From NCBI GenBank assembly GCA_944548615.1, contig OX155973.1, forward strand, positions 4,123,655 through 4,187,654: DNA of 64,000 nt, in the 5' to 3' direction. The DNA comes from Micropterix aruncella (lineage: Eukaryota; Arthropoda; Insecta; Lepidoptera; Micropterigidae). The position numbers and the translations under genes were made by a program. Below the pieces are notes generated by a model, which saw only the letters and a list, made by a program, of their open reading frames with translations, was not told the DNA's origin and made no database searches. Position 1 is the stretch's first letter; each line of letters opens with the position of its first letter. Shown piece after piece: positions 32,182 through 46,117 of the stretch.

Positions 32182-33737
32182 GATATGCTATTTGGCATAG
32201 ACGTAAAACTTGAAAAATGTCTGAGTTTTTATAAAACTTGAAAAGTTAGCATGCGATAGAAACTCGCTTTGATTCGATGTTATTACAAGTACTACAAATG
32301 ATTCCAGAAGCTAACGGAAAATCGGGTACCTCAATGAAACATATATTTTTGAATAGCTTAGACCGCCAGGATAATTGTTGATTATAAGCAAAAATCGCTC
32401 AATACATGGGAAGGGGGTTAAATCGCTCTCATCAATTTTGTTTACACTAATAAATAGTAAATTACATCAAGCGACCAGAAATGGTACTAATGTAAAAAGA
32501 TAGTTCGAAAGAGTACATACAAATGAGTATAGAGGGCGTTAAATTTTATATAATTATTTGAGGTTTCAATCAAATGTCATTAAGATAATGAAAGATGCAT
32601 TGCATCCATGTATCAAATATAAAGAAGATATTTAATAAAATCAGTCTTATTTTGTTGTTATGTTCAATACTTTACTCGTCCTCTCTACCTTGTTTAGTTT
32701 ACAAATGACTGTATCTCACCTCGCAACAACGCTGCTGTTATTATTCCAAAAAATAACATTATTCCGGGAGGAGATTGAGGCATGAATGCCTACGAGTACA
32801 TTGCGTTGCTGTGGAGGTCAGGCGTTAATGAGGTCGTTACGAGTCCCGTTTTTTACAGGGCAACAATTGACGGGGGACACCGTTTACGGAGCTTTTCCCC
32901 CTCCTTCCTCCCTTTCCAACCCCCACTACAATCCCTTAATCCCCAGATATGAAAATGAAGCCTGCGGAAAATATAATAATGCGATAGACACTTAACTTGA
33001 CGCGGTTCGCTAGCTGTATGTAGGTATAACGAACAATACGCTGACGTGACGGATGTTGTGAGGTACCACCCCTCACAAGACTACAAATTGTTCTGTGTAA
33101 GGTGGTGGTATCAACTTACGAGTTATCTCCGTATTGAAAGGCGGTTTTGAATGAAGTAGAAGGAATTTATTGAAGGTTTGAATATTGCCAGTTGTAACGC
33201 TTGCCGAATAGTTTACGTTGACGCGAGTGTATAGATGCGCGACTGCGGTTACGAGGATATACGGATGAGGATTGTGCGTGTGCTCCCAGTATCTTGTACT
33301 GGGCACGGCTCGAGTCTGTGGGATTACAGACTAATGCTTTGAGACTCAGGGAGAATAAGGAAAGGAAACCAAGGAGCCGGATTCGTTGACCTAACTCGTG
33401 AGAGAGAGTGCCTTATATGCCGTCGCAACCTTGGGGGAAGGTGATCACTCGGGGAATAATAATTTGGTTGCATTTTCGCCAGTTTATATTGTTTGTTTTA
33501 GGCCGATCAATGGTGCAATCCATTGTATTGTTTCATCGTGCAAGTATTGTTTCATCGTGCTAATTCATAGCTGTACGAGTCAAAATAATATTATCGCCAA
33601 TATTGATAGTCAATTGATCGCATGTAATGGACTTAAGGTCCGTTACAATGTGAACGATATAATACAGTTAGCTACTTTATAATAAGGGTGAATGTTTCTA
33701 AACTCTTCACATATGTCATTTATGAAGCGCGGTGCAA
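32182..33737. other. Unassigned stretch
   Basis: No element ends or coding regions are recognised. A small direct repeat of ATTGTTTCATCGTGCAAGT-like words lies at about 33525-33562. The short frames here lack any motif. Confidence 0.4.
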
Positions 33738-33860
33738 TATACGTAGCTTAACTTTCGTAGGTGGATTGGAAAGTTTGTTTCTACTCTTTATTGTGTTTTG
33801 TCACATTAAGAAAGTTTATTGTCATATGACAATATCTTATAACCAACCCTACTATTGTTT
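33738..33860 (-). repeat. LINE 3'-end relic with conserved hairpin
   Basis: TTTATTGTCATATGACAATATCTTAT, with the hairpin at 33818-33833, matches the arrangement at 41.69 kb and 54.29 kb, where it sits just inside LINE tails. No coding part is left. Confidence 0.45.
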
Positions 33861-34094
33861 TTATATGTATTTGTGCCAATTTAACGGCTATTTCCTTCGT
33901 TGTTTACCGTGATGGATGCTTGGTTCCGTTTAAATAAATCCGCTATTTTATAATGATATTGTTCTTTATACTGAGTTAAATACAATTTGTTTGATTTTCT
34001 AAAATGCTAAGATCTCAAACGTTGAAAGTTTTAAATGTGTGTGTGTGTGTTTTCTTTAATTTTCTTCTTTGATGTTCCTTAGTAAGTAAAACTG

Positions 34095-34352
34095 ACAAAC
34101 ATAGGTGTACCTCAAGGTTCGATCTTAGGTCCACTACTCTTTATTTTATACACCAATGACTTATCTATGAATGTAAGCATAGCCGAAACCATACGATTTT
34201 CTGACGATACAACGTGCATACTTGAAAGTATTACAATAGCAAACATGGAATAACGAATTAACGTTACCCTTCATGAGTTAGAAGATTGGTTTAAAGCAAA
34301 CAAAATGTCTTGGAATATTAGTAAAACCGCCTTGATTAAGTCAACTCTAGTT
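34095..34352 (+). pseudogene. Reverse transcriptase fragment
   Basis: The frame reads IGVPQGSILGPLLFILYTND, then FSDDTTCILES (catalytic F-x-DD position kept), then a stop and LHELEDWFKANKMSWNISKT. This is the RT palm of a Jockey/CR1-like LINE. It ends where a 58-bp R668 piece is inserted. A TAAATAAATAAAT tail follows at about 34452-34480. Confidence 0.8.
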
Positions 34353-34365
34353 CTTAACTCTCTAC

Positions 34366-34423
34366 AATCGTTAAAACTTCCTGAGGTGTCGGGTTCGCCC
34401 GTTGTAGTTGACAACTCTATTTG
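34366..34423 (+). repeat. 58-bp 5'-truncated R668 tail with 12-bp TSD
   Basis: Only the last 58 bp of R668 are present, including GGGTTCGCCCGTTGTAG. TTAACTCTCTAC flanks both sides (34354-34365, 34424-34435). The host is LINE sequence. Confidence 0.88.
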
Positions 34424-34480
34424 TTAACTCTCTACTAGGATGTATCAAACAAATAAATAAATAAATTCATAAATAAATAG

Positions 34481-35313
<833 letters not shown>

Positions 35314-37250
35314 TTGATAAGGTTTGTAAAGAAATCCGTTTATAGGATGATGTTTTTATTTAAAATAAAATTAGTAAAAGCTACTTAAAAAGTAGCGAAG
35401 GAAATCCCAGCTTGTATTGGGAAATGCTTATGTTTGAATGAGATATACTTACGGATGTGCACGACTTTCGACGGTGCAATGTAAGTTTAAAGGTCCTTTT
35501 GCAGTCGACTAACGATCACTATTCATCCATATATCTCATAAATAGGGCTTATCCTTATGCAACACAAAATGCCTTCAATTGAGACGAATTTTAAGCGAAA
35601 AAATAAAAAATTAAACTATTGATCACTTCGGCAAAGCCGTTTTCCAAATGAAAGTGACATTACGAAATAATTCAAATTTCGAATGCCACCAACATTTAAA
35701 ATATGATACAATTGGCTGAGTTTGTTATCAACGAGCCATTAAATCGAAATAAAAATAAAAAAAACCTCCATATGCTCAATGAAATGAAAGAAGAAACTTC
35801 AATCTTAATTTCTGGCAGAGGAGTTTATAAAAAATATTGTATAATGTTATCAAAATAAGGTAAACCTATATAAAATTGTATAATATTAAAAAATTGTAAA
35901 GAAATATTGTAGAAAACAGTATAATATTGTTATATTTGATAAGGTTTGTAAAGAAATCCGTTTATAGGATGATGTTTTTATTTAAAATAAAATTAGTAAA
36001 AGCTACTTAAAAAGTAGCGAAGGAAATCCCAGCTTGTATTGGGAAATGCTTATGTTTGAATGAGATATACTTACGGATGTGCACGACTTTCGACGGTGCA
36101 ATGTAAGTTTAAAGGTCCTTTTGCAGTCGACTAACGATCACTATTCATCCATATATCTCATAAATAGGGCTTATCCTTATGCAACACAAAATGCCTTCAA
36201 TTGAGACGAATTTTAAGCGAAAAATAAAAAATTAAACTATTGATCACTTCGGCAAAGCCGTTTTCCAAATGAAAGTGACATTACGAAATAATTCAAATTT
36301 CGAATGCCACCAACATTTAAAATATGATACAATTGGCTGAGTTTGTTATCAACGAGCCATTAAATCGAAAAAAAAATAAAAAAAACCTCCATATGCTCAA
36401 TGAAATGAAAGAAGAAACTTCAATCTTAATTTCTGGCAGAGGAGTTTATAAAAAATATTGTATAATGTTATCAAAATAAGGTAAACCTATATAAAATTGT
36501 ATAATATTAAAAAATTGCAAAGAAATATTGTAGAAAACAGTATAATATTGTTATATTTGATAAGGTTTGTAAAGAAATCCGTTTATAGGATGATGTTTTT
36601 ATTTAAAATAAAATTAGTAAAAGCTACTTAAAAAGTAGCGAAGGAAATCCCAGCTTGTATTGGGAAATGCTTATGTTTGAATGAGATATATTTACGGATG
36701 TGCACGACTTTCGACGGTGCAATGTAAGTTTAAAGGTCCTTTTGCAGTCGACTAACGATCACTATTCATCCATATATCTCATAAATAGGGCTTATCCTTA
36801 TGCAACACAAAATGCCTTCAATTGAGACGAATTTTAAGCGAAAAAATAAAAAATTAAACTATTGATCACTTCGGCAAAGCCGTTTTCCAAATGAAAGTGA
36901 CATTACGAAATAATTCAAATTTCGAATGCCACCAACATTTAAAATATGATACAATTGGCTGAGTTTGTTATCAACGAGCCATTAAATCGAAATAAAAATA
37001 AAAAAAACCTCCATATGCTCAATGAAATGAAAGAAGAAACTTCAATCTTAATTTCTGGCAGAGGAGTTTATAAAAAATATTGTATAATGTTATCAAAATA
37101 AGGTAAACCTATATAAAATTGTATAATATTAAAAAATTGTAAAGAAATATTGTAGAAAACAGTATAATATTGTTATATTTGATAAGGTTTGTAAAGAAAT
37201 CCGTTTATAGGATGATGTTTTTATTTAAAATAAAATTAGTAAAAGCTACT
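35314..37250. repeat. Satellite: three and a bit 622-bp tandem units
   Basis: Units start with TTGATAAGGTTTGTAAAGAA at 35314, 35936, 36557 and 37179, so the period is 622, 621 and 622 bp. The copies differ at only a handful of sites (for example ATACTTAC versus ATATTTAC). The fourth unit stops after AAAAGCTACT, where TA repeats take over. No ORF is shared by the units. Confidence 0.95.
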
Positions 37251-37503
<253 letters not shown>

Positions 37504-37506
37504 GGT

Positions 37507-37752
37507 GACCGGAAATAAGCGCACAGGAAAAAAGCGCACACGAAAGTTGCGCATCGGAAAAAAGCGCACATGTATATATGCGCACGCGAAAAAAGCGCAC
37601 AGTGAAAATAACGCACAACGAACAAAGCGCACAGGTATATAAGCGCACATAGAATAAAGCGCACATAGAAAAATGCGCACAGGTATATAAACGCACATAG
37701 AAAAAAGCGCACAACGAAAAATGCGCACAGGTAGATATATAAGCGCACACAA
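37507..37752. repeat. GCGCACA minisatellite, ~15 units of 14-18 bp
   Basis: The core AAGCGCACA, with variants ATGCGCACA and AACGCACA, recurs about 15 times. It is separated by GGAAAA, TAGAAA or GGTATAT. It begins right after GGTGACCGGAAAT. The Cys/Ala/Phe-rich minus-strand frames across it are a translation of the repeat. Confidence 0.9.
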
Positions 37753-38073
37753 GCTTTGCTCATTTTTTGTACCTGTATTTTTTATTTTACTCTCCATTTA
37801 TTTATTGCTCGACATTTAACCTAATTATATAAAATGGATCAATATACTCACAACAACACATCATTTGAGATAATAAAAAAGAATTTAAGTAAGTACATAA
37901 TTTGTAAACACATATAATTAAAAAGTTCAAACAATTAGGTACAAAGAATTAAAACTATGGGACAGAAAACTAACATTTTTACCATCACAAGCCAGTCAAT
38001 AAAAAAAATACGATTTTTTAAAATATTACAATATTTATTTAATTGTGGCTTCTAATATATTTTATTATTTTTT
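37753..38073. other. AT-rich spacer
   Basis: Nothing recognised. Confidence 0.35.
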
Positions 38074-38560
38074 TACTTTCCTGGCAAGGAAAGTATTGTG
38101 GACGCACTTCTGTCTGTCTGTCTGTCTGTCGGTCTGGCGCCTCGCGGTAAGGCGTTGGCTTCTTACGGATTGTTGGTGGAGCTTTTTGGTGGACTGTCCG
38201 TCCCTTAAAGGCTCTACGTTCATTTCAGGGCGAAAAAACGATCAATATCGTTATACCATCCTGGGGTGACGGGTTCGCCCGTAGTAGTTGACACCGCCAG
38301 TTGTAGGTCTGTCGGTCTGTCTGTCGGTCTGTCTGTATTCCTCCACGATAGCGTCCAAACGCTACATCTGATTGGGCTGAAATTTGGCATGCAGGCATCA
38401 TTTGGTCCTGGCATGAGTTGAAAAGATTATGGTTGACTTCCGTCCACCAGGGTCGGCTCCCGACGAGGGAACTCCTTAACGGTCAACCGTAGAGACGTGA
38501 AATTTGGTCTCATAATGGAATGCGTATCCAAAATTTTTCCAAAGTAATTTAAAAGTAATC
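38074..38560 (+). repeat. Dispersed repeat with TACTTTCCTGG hairpin start, split by R668
   Basis: It opens with a perfect 9-bp stem, TACTTTCCT-GGCA-AGGAAAGTA (38074-38095). It then runs through a TGTC microsatellite and CCTCCACGATAGCGTCCAAACG to GGCTGAAATTTGGCATGCAG. The same series is found at 44.23 and 53.13-53.38 kb. It carries an R668 insertion at 38137-38306. Confidence 0.65.
38137..38306 (+). repeat. 170-bp 5'-truncated R668 copy
   Basis: The last 170 bp of R668 (CTCGCGGTAAGGCGTTGG to GTTGACACCGCC) lie between two copies of GTCTGTCGGTCTG (38124-38136, 38307-38319). Because the target is itself a GTCT microsatellite, the TSD is less certain than in other copies. Confidence 0.75.
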
Positions 38561-38576
38561 CAAAATATATACATAT

Positions 38577-38800
<224 letters not shown>

Positions 38801-39000
38801 NNNNNNNNNNNNNNNNNNNNNNNNNNNNNNNNNNNNNNNNNNNNNNNNNNNNNNNNNNNNNNNNNNNNNNNNNNNNNNNNNNNNNNNNNNNNNNNNNNNN
38901 NNNNNNNNNNNNNNNNNNNNNNNNNNNNNNNNNNNNNNNNNNNNNNNNNNNNNNNNNNNNNNNNNNNNNNNNNNNNNNNNNNNNNNNNNNNNNNNNNNNN
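38801..39000. other. Assembly gap of 200 N
   Basis: The round number suggests a placeholder, not a measured size. The 5' part of the Helitron that follows should lie in it. Confidence 0.99.
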
Positions 39001-40462
<1,462 letters not shown>

Positions 40463-41300
40463 AAATACTATACAATATACTATTAAATAAATAGAAAGAG
40501 AGGAGTCAAACAGAGTTCTCATTCTATTTATATGCTATTCTGTTCCCATCGTCTATTTCGTACTCCTCGTGACCTTCCGTTTTTGAATGGAATTCGTGCG
40601 CTAGCGATCAAATCTCGCCTTTATGTCGCTTTTACAATGGTGCTATTTTGCCCAGCCGGATGAAGAGACGTAGACGACGTTCAATTGATAATAATTTCAA
40701 ATGGGTTAAACGCACAATACGTTAGGGTTAGCTTAAGACGAAACGCTGCGCTGGAAATTTCAAAAACGATTTTTGATAATATGAAAATATCCGGCATACC
40801 TAAAATATATATACATATTTATATAAATAGAATTTCGAAAAGAATTTTTCTCCTCCAGAAAAGAGCGGTACGCAGTTTATGTAGAGTCTCTCCAAGAAGT
40901 TCTTATAAGCCGCTGTTCGTAGAATCAGGAATCATGACTCTATTTTCTTCCTACATCTATCAAAATATTATGTACGCTCGTAGACACCTAGCAGAAGTTC
41001 CGGTAAATAGTGATTTTCATCATCACGATACGACGAATAAATCCAATCTCCACATAAACCGACAGCGACTTAGCAAAGTGCGATACAGTTTTTTACATCA
41101 AAATTTGTCCTTCTTTAATAAGATTCCAGAGAAAATGAAAAGCCTTGGAGAGGACCAATTATAAAAGACAATTATAAATAATTTGGTAAGAAACCTAATT
41201 TATGGTATAAGGGAGTTTGAAAATTCCGAGTTTATTTTCCATGTTGATAATTAGTAAAATTTGTAAAATTTTAAACATAACGGAATTATAATAGCTGACA
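40463..41300 (+). pseudogene. LINE RT C-terminal fragment (copy in arm A)
   Basis: Frame 40685-41164 contains RIFLLQKRAVRSLCRVSPRS, then ESGIMTLFSSYIYQNIMYAR and SFFNKIPEKMKSL. This is the C-terminal segment beyond RT in Jockey/CR1-like LINEs; compare 57810-58196. The first ~45 codons of the frame are upstream sequence of unclear origin. No catalytic motifs remain. Confidence 0.75.
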
Positions 41301-41940
41301 TTCTAAATCTTATATAATTTAGTATACATCTATTTATGTTTAAAAATACGAAGGCATATTGCTGGATTGACAATAAAATTATTTTAGGTTGATGATTCTA
41401 CATAGAATTTGCATTTCTATTTTAATATATTATTCTCTCTTACTATTTAATGACATTAGTATATTTTGATTATTTGTAAGTAGGTAATATTGAATATAAT
41501 ATTACAGCCATGACAACTATCGTGATAGTTATGTTTTTAATAATTAAATTTTAAGCATTTCATTTTGTGACGCATCCAAGTGTAGGAATATCTACTGGAG
41601 TAGTTGATTGTATTGTATTGTATTGTATAATATTATTAAACTCTTTATTTGAATTTAAAAAAACAAATACAAAAAGACGAGCTTATTGCCACATGGCAAT
41701 ATCTTATAACTAACCTAATCACAGTGCAGTGCGGTACAGCCGTCGTTTATTTATATATTTAATCTTCGGGAAATATATAGCGCTCCATTAATTATAACTT
41801 ATAAACTATAATTATACGGAATTTTCGCAAAAAAAAAACAGAAATTTCGCAAAAAGAAAATTGAAATTATCGAAATTTCGCTAAAATTCGTATATACTGC
41901 ATATAAAACAACGTTTTAATAGACCTAACATTTATATTTA
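41301..41940. repeat. AT-rich spacer with a LINE 3' end on the minus strand
   Basis: Around 41620-41720 the minus strand shows a LINE end: the hairpin ATTGCCA-TG-TGGCAAT (41685-41700), AATAAAGAGTTTAATA, and a tail of ACAATACAATACAATACAATC. The remainder is unassigned AT-rich DNA. Confidence 0.5.
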
Positions 41941-41943
41941 ATA

Positions 41944-42175
41944 CTAGCTGCGCCCCGCGGTTTCACCCGCGTGGTGATGGAAAATTGTGATAATGATTAT
42001 AGAAAACTATATATCCTTATAAATTATAGCCTATGTGTTATTCTGATGTGTAAGCTATATTATTGTTAAGTTTCATCAAAATCCATTCAGTAGTTTTTAC
42101 GTGAAAGTGTAACAAACATCCATACATTACAAATTTCGCGTTTATAATAGTAGCAGGATAAGTTAAAAGCTAGCA
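41944..42175 (-). mobile_element. Helitron-like fragment
   Basis: On the minus strand it ends CGCGGGTGAAACCGCGGGGCGCAGCTAG at 41944, which forms a GC hairpin before CTAG, a Helitron 3' signature. The body (GTTTCATCAAAATCCATTCA, AAATTTCGCGTTTATAATAG) resembles common insect non-autonomous Helitrons. The 5' limit is uncertain. Confidence 0.6.
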
Positions 42176-42240
42176 TTGTTGTACTCCAATATTTGACCAT
42201 TTGACCAATATTTGACCATCTGTCCGTAACGGCGATATTA

Positions 42241-43118
42241 TCTATACTAATATTATATAGAGGTAAAGTTTGTGAGTTTGTAGGGAGTAAACTCTGGATC
42301 TACAAAACCGATTTTGAAAATTCTTGTACCAATAGAAAGCCACGTTATTTGTAAGTGCCATAGGCTATATATTAATCCGAAAAATGAGAAGACTTTTTCG
42401 TGGTAGTCGGATTTCCAAAGTAAGTCGGATAAAAAAAGGTCGAATGAAAACGTTTCTTACGAACGCTGTCTTAACGATGAGAGATATATGATAAAGTTCT
42501 TGAGAAAAGTTGTAGAACTTGATAATGCATACAAAAATGTCAGCGACAGCATAATATGTTTAACTTTTATATTTATGTCACAAAAAGTAGTTTTTTATAA
42601 TAAAAAAATAATTTAAATCCTTAGGTAATTTTCATTTGTCATATTATCAACAATCATGAATTATTATCTAAATAATTAAATGTATCGTCTCAAGTGTTTA
42701 AAACAAAAGACTTTTGGCTTACTGCATATAATTTCCCTTTTACTGCATAAATGGTTAAAGAGATAATACTACATAGGTATGGAACTGCGACCGTATCTCG
42801 AGTTTGGAACTCCTGAAAGACAATATATTTTGGTACCAAATAATAACATTACATCTAATATAGATACAGAGAAGTTTAGAACAATTAAAATATACATAAT
42901 ATTTTCAATCCTAATCATTTCATTCACTCATTTGAAACCCGGTAATATATAGCCAAATTGGCATGCAAATACATACATGCATATGCTGAAAAATATAACC
43001 CTCCTTTTGGCAGTCAGGAAATAAATCACAGCACTCAGTACTAACCGAACCACACTCTTAATTTCTCAAGACAAATAAAAATGTTTACCGCCCAACGAAG
43101 TGGGTACGGGTCAGCTAG
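42241..43118 (+). mobile_element. Non-autonomous Helitron, 878 bp
   Basis: It starts TCTATACTAATATTATATAG after an A. It ends GAAGTGGGTACGGGTCAGCTAG before a T, with a GC hairpin (CCGCCCAACGAAGTGGG) just inside. It has no ORF. The junction between segments A and B of the rearrangement falls inside this element, at 42324-42331. Confidence 0.85.
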
Positions 43119-44230
43119 TATTTAATAAAGAAACGTTCTGCTTCTACGTTGTTTAACTGACAGTGTAGAAGTAAGTAACTCTGAAACGCTCTTTCAGCAA
43201 AGGTTGAAAAGCAGCATTTAGTACCCCCAGAATATATTCTTAACATTGGCATCTTCATTCCTATTAACTGATTGAAGCATTAGGCAATGAAAGTGAGTAT
43301 ACCCATCAATCAGTTAATTTTGAGAAAGTTCTCTGAAAAAAGGATGTTTTGAAAAGTTTTCGTGTAGTGTATTTTGTTTTAAGGCCTCGCCAAACAGAAC
43401 GCGTATTTAGCGCGCGTCAGAGCGCTACAGCGTAAATCCTGATGCCGCGTTATAGCGCCGAGTTGTGTTGTACTGTGACGGTATTATACTGTCAAACAGA
43501 GCGCGGGCGCCGGCAGTACGCGGCGCTCTGACGTCGCGCTAGAACGCCTTGACACCGGGCGTTGTATTTGTTTACAAATTTCATTGAATGCGTGCGACGT
43601 ACGCGTGAAAATACAAGCATTATGACTGAAAAACTGATAAGATATGTTCGGACAGCTGGCGTTTGACATTTCGCTAACGGCTGGTTAGTGACGCTAACCG
43701 GGCATCAGGGATCGGCTAGGACATATAACTGCAGTTAGCTTAATTAACAAAGCATGGTGCAAGCAGTTTTGAGTATTTAACTGTGGTTAGACTCTTTTAA
43801 CTGATCTTAGTGCAAGTCGCCCTTTGTATAATATTATTAATTTTGGTGTGCAACAGTTTTCTCGTTCAACAAATATTCAATATTTGTCGCTTCTGGAACG
43901 TACTTTATAGCCGCCTCTATTCGGGACGGCACTCGCTCATCCTGAGATAATGGAATGGACCTCGTAGCATATGAGTGCCACTTTAACAGCGGAGAAGAAA
44001 CTTACTTTTTCCCGAGGAAATGGAAAGCGCGGGGAGGGCATTTTCCTCGAGGCGTTATGGGGGATTTTTAAGGAGAGGTTTCCTTTGCGAAAGCACTCAC
44101 TTAATATTGATTACGCGGAAATATGGTCACGGGATTACGTATACGACCGCTACCTACTGATTATGTTTATAGGTACGTAATTTTCTTTTTTACGAAATAT
44201 CTGCGAAAAATTGCGAAATTAGTCCCTGTT
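43119..44230. other. Unassigned part of segment B
   Basis: 43385-43570 is GC-rich with inverted words (CAAACAGAACGCG ... CGCGCTCTGTTTGAC), perhaps a TIR-element relic. A 69-codon frame at 43971-44180 has no recognisable motif. The same sequence recurs in the second B copy (51145-52256). Confidence 0.45.
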
Positions 44231-44244
44231 TTACTTTCCTGGCT

Positions 44245-44957
44245 ACTAGAGAAGAGTAGTAGTAGTAGAATAGTACAGTATAGAAGAGTAGTAGTAGAAT
44301 ACTAGAGTATCAAAGAGTAGTAGTAGAATAGTACAGTATAGAAGAGTAGAAGTAAAATAGTACAATATAGAAGAATAGTAGTAGAATAATACAGTATAGA
44401 AGAGTAGCAGTAGAATAGTACAGTATAGAAGAGCAGTATTAGAATAGTACTGTATAGAAGAGTATTAGTAGAATACCACAGTATAGAAGAGTGGTAGTAG
44501 AATAGTACAGTATAGAATAGTAGTAGTAGAATAGTACAGTATAGAAGAGTAGTAATTGAATAGTACAGTATAGAAGAGTAGTAGTAGAATAGTACATTAT
44601 AGAAGAGTAGTATTAGAATAGTACAGTATAGAAAAGTAGTAGTAGAATAGTACAGTATAGAAGAGGAGTAGTTGAATAGTACAGTATAGAAGAGTAGGTA
44701 GTAGTAGAATAGTACATTATAGAAGAGTAGTAGTAGAATTCTAGAGTATAAAATAGTTGTAGTAGAATAATACAGAATAGAATAGTACAGAATAGAAGAG
44801 TGATAGTAAAATAGTACAGTATAGAAGAATAGTAGTAGAATAGTACAGTATAGAAGAGTAGTAGTATAATAGTACAGTATAGAAGAGTAGTATTAGAATA
44901 GTACAGTATAAAAGAGTATTAGTAGAATAGCACAGTATATAAGAGTAGTAGTAGAAT
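44245..44957. repeat. Minisatellite, ~29-bp unit
   Basis: About 24 units of GAGTAGTAGTAGAATAGTAC followed by AGTATAGAA. It begins just after TTTTACTTTCCTGGC, inside the hairpin of the dispersed repeat seen at 38.07 kb. Confidence 0.93.
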
Positions 44958-45135
44958 AGAATTTTCAAAATCGGTTTTGTAGATCCAGAGTTTACTCCCT
45001 ACAAACTCACAAACTTTACCTCTATATAATATTATTATAGATAATATCGCCGTTACGGACAGATGGTCAAATATTGGTCAAATGGTCAAATATTGGAGTA
45101 CAACAATGCTAGCTTTTAACTTATCCTGCTACTAT

Positions 45136-45345
45136 TATAAACGCGAAATTTGTAATGTATGGATGTTTGTTACACTTTCACGTAAAAACTACTGAATGGA
45201 TTTTGATGAAACTTAACAATAATATAGCTTACACATCAGAATAACACATAGGCTATAATTTATAAGGATATATAGTTTTCTATAATCATTATCACAATTT
45301 TCCATCACCACGCGGGTGAAACCGCGGGGCGCAGCTAGTATTAAA
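45136..45345 (+). mobile_element. Helitron-like fragment (copy in inverted arm)
   Basis: Reverse complement of 41944-42175, ending GGGGCGCAGCTAG near 45340. Confidence 0.55.
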
Positions 45346-46117
45346 TATAAATGTTAGGTCTATTAAAACGTTGTTTTATATGCAGTATATACGAATTTTA
45401 GCGAAATTTCGATAATTTCAATTTTCTTTTTGCGAAATTTCTGTTTTTTTTTTGCGAAAATTCCGTATAATTATAGTTTATAAGTTATAATTAATGGAGC
45501 GCTATATATTTCCCGAAGATTAAATATATAAATAAACGACGGCTGTACCGCACTGCACTGTGATTAGGTTAGTTATAAGATATTGCCATGTGGCAATAAG
45601 CTCGTCTTTTTGTATTTGTTTTTTTAAATTCAAATAAAGAGTTTAATAATATTATACAATACAATACAATACAATCAACTACTCCAGTAGATATTCCTAC
45701 ACTTGGATGCGTCACAAAATGAAATGCTTAAAATTTAATTATTAAAAACATAACTATCACGATAGTTGTCATGGCTGTAATATTATATTCAATATTACCT
45801 ACTTACAAATAATCAAAATATACTAATGTCATTAAATAGTAAGAGAGAATAATATATTAAAATAGAAATGCAAATTCTATGTAGAATCATCAACCTAAAA
45901 TAATTTTATTGTCAATCCAGCAATATGCCTTCGTATTTTTAAACATAAATAGATGTATACTAAATTATATAAGATTTAGAATGTCAGCTATTATAATTCC
46001 GTTATGTTTAAAATTTTACAAATTTTACTAATTATCAACATGGAAAATAAACTCGGAATTTTCAAACTCCCTTATACCATAAATTAGGTTTCTTACCAAA
46101 TTATTTATAATTGTCTT

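Larger units (their letters stand above)
42331..44961 (+). repeat. Segment B, directly repeated at 50357-52987
   Basis: Both copies are 2631 bp with no indel that I can see. They contain most of the 878-bp Helitron, an unassigned GC-rich part and most of a ~29-bp minisatellite. Confidence 0.93.

Noticed and set aside
37507..37752. CRISPR-like look of the GCGCAC array
   Set aside because: The repeats are only 7-9 bp, the linkers are near-identical and very short, and the context is eukaryotic.
38204..38320. R668 3' end as a tRNA-derived SINE (GGTTCGCCC as B box)
   Set aside because: The B-box match is partial, and the best A-box-like word is too far upstream and imperfect.
43971..44180. 69-codon frame duplicated at 51997-52206
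   Set aside because: It is duplicated only because segment B is duplicated; no motif supports it.
44741..44968. Tyr/Ser/Leu-rich minus frame (also 52945-53169)
   Set aside because: Translation of the ~29-bp minisatellite.
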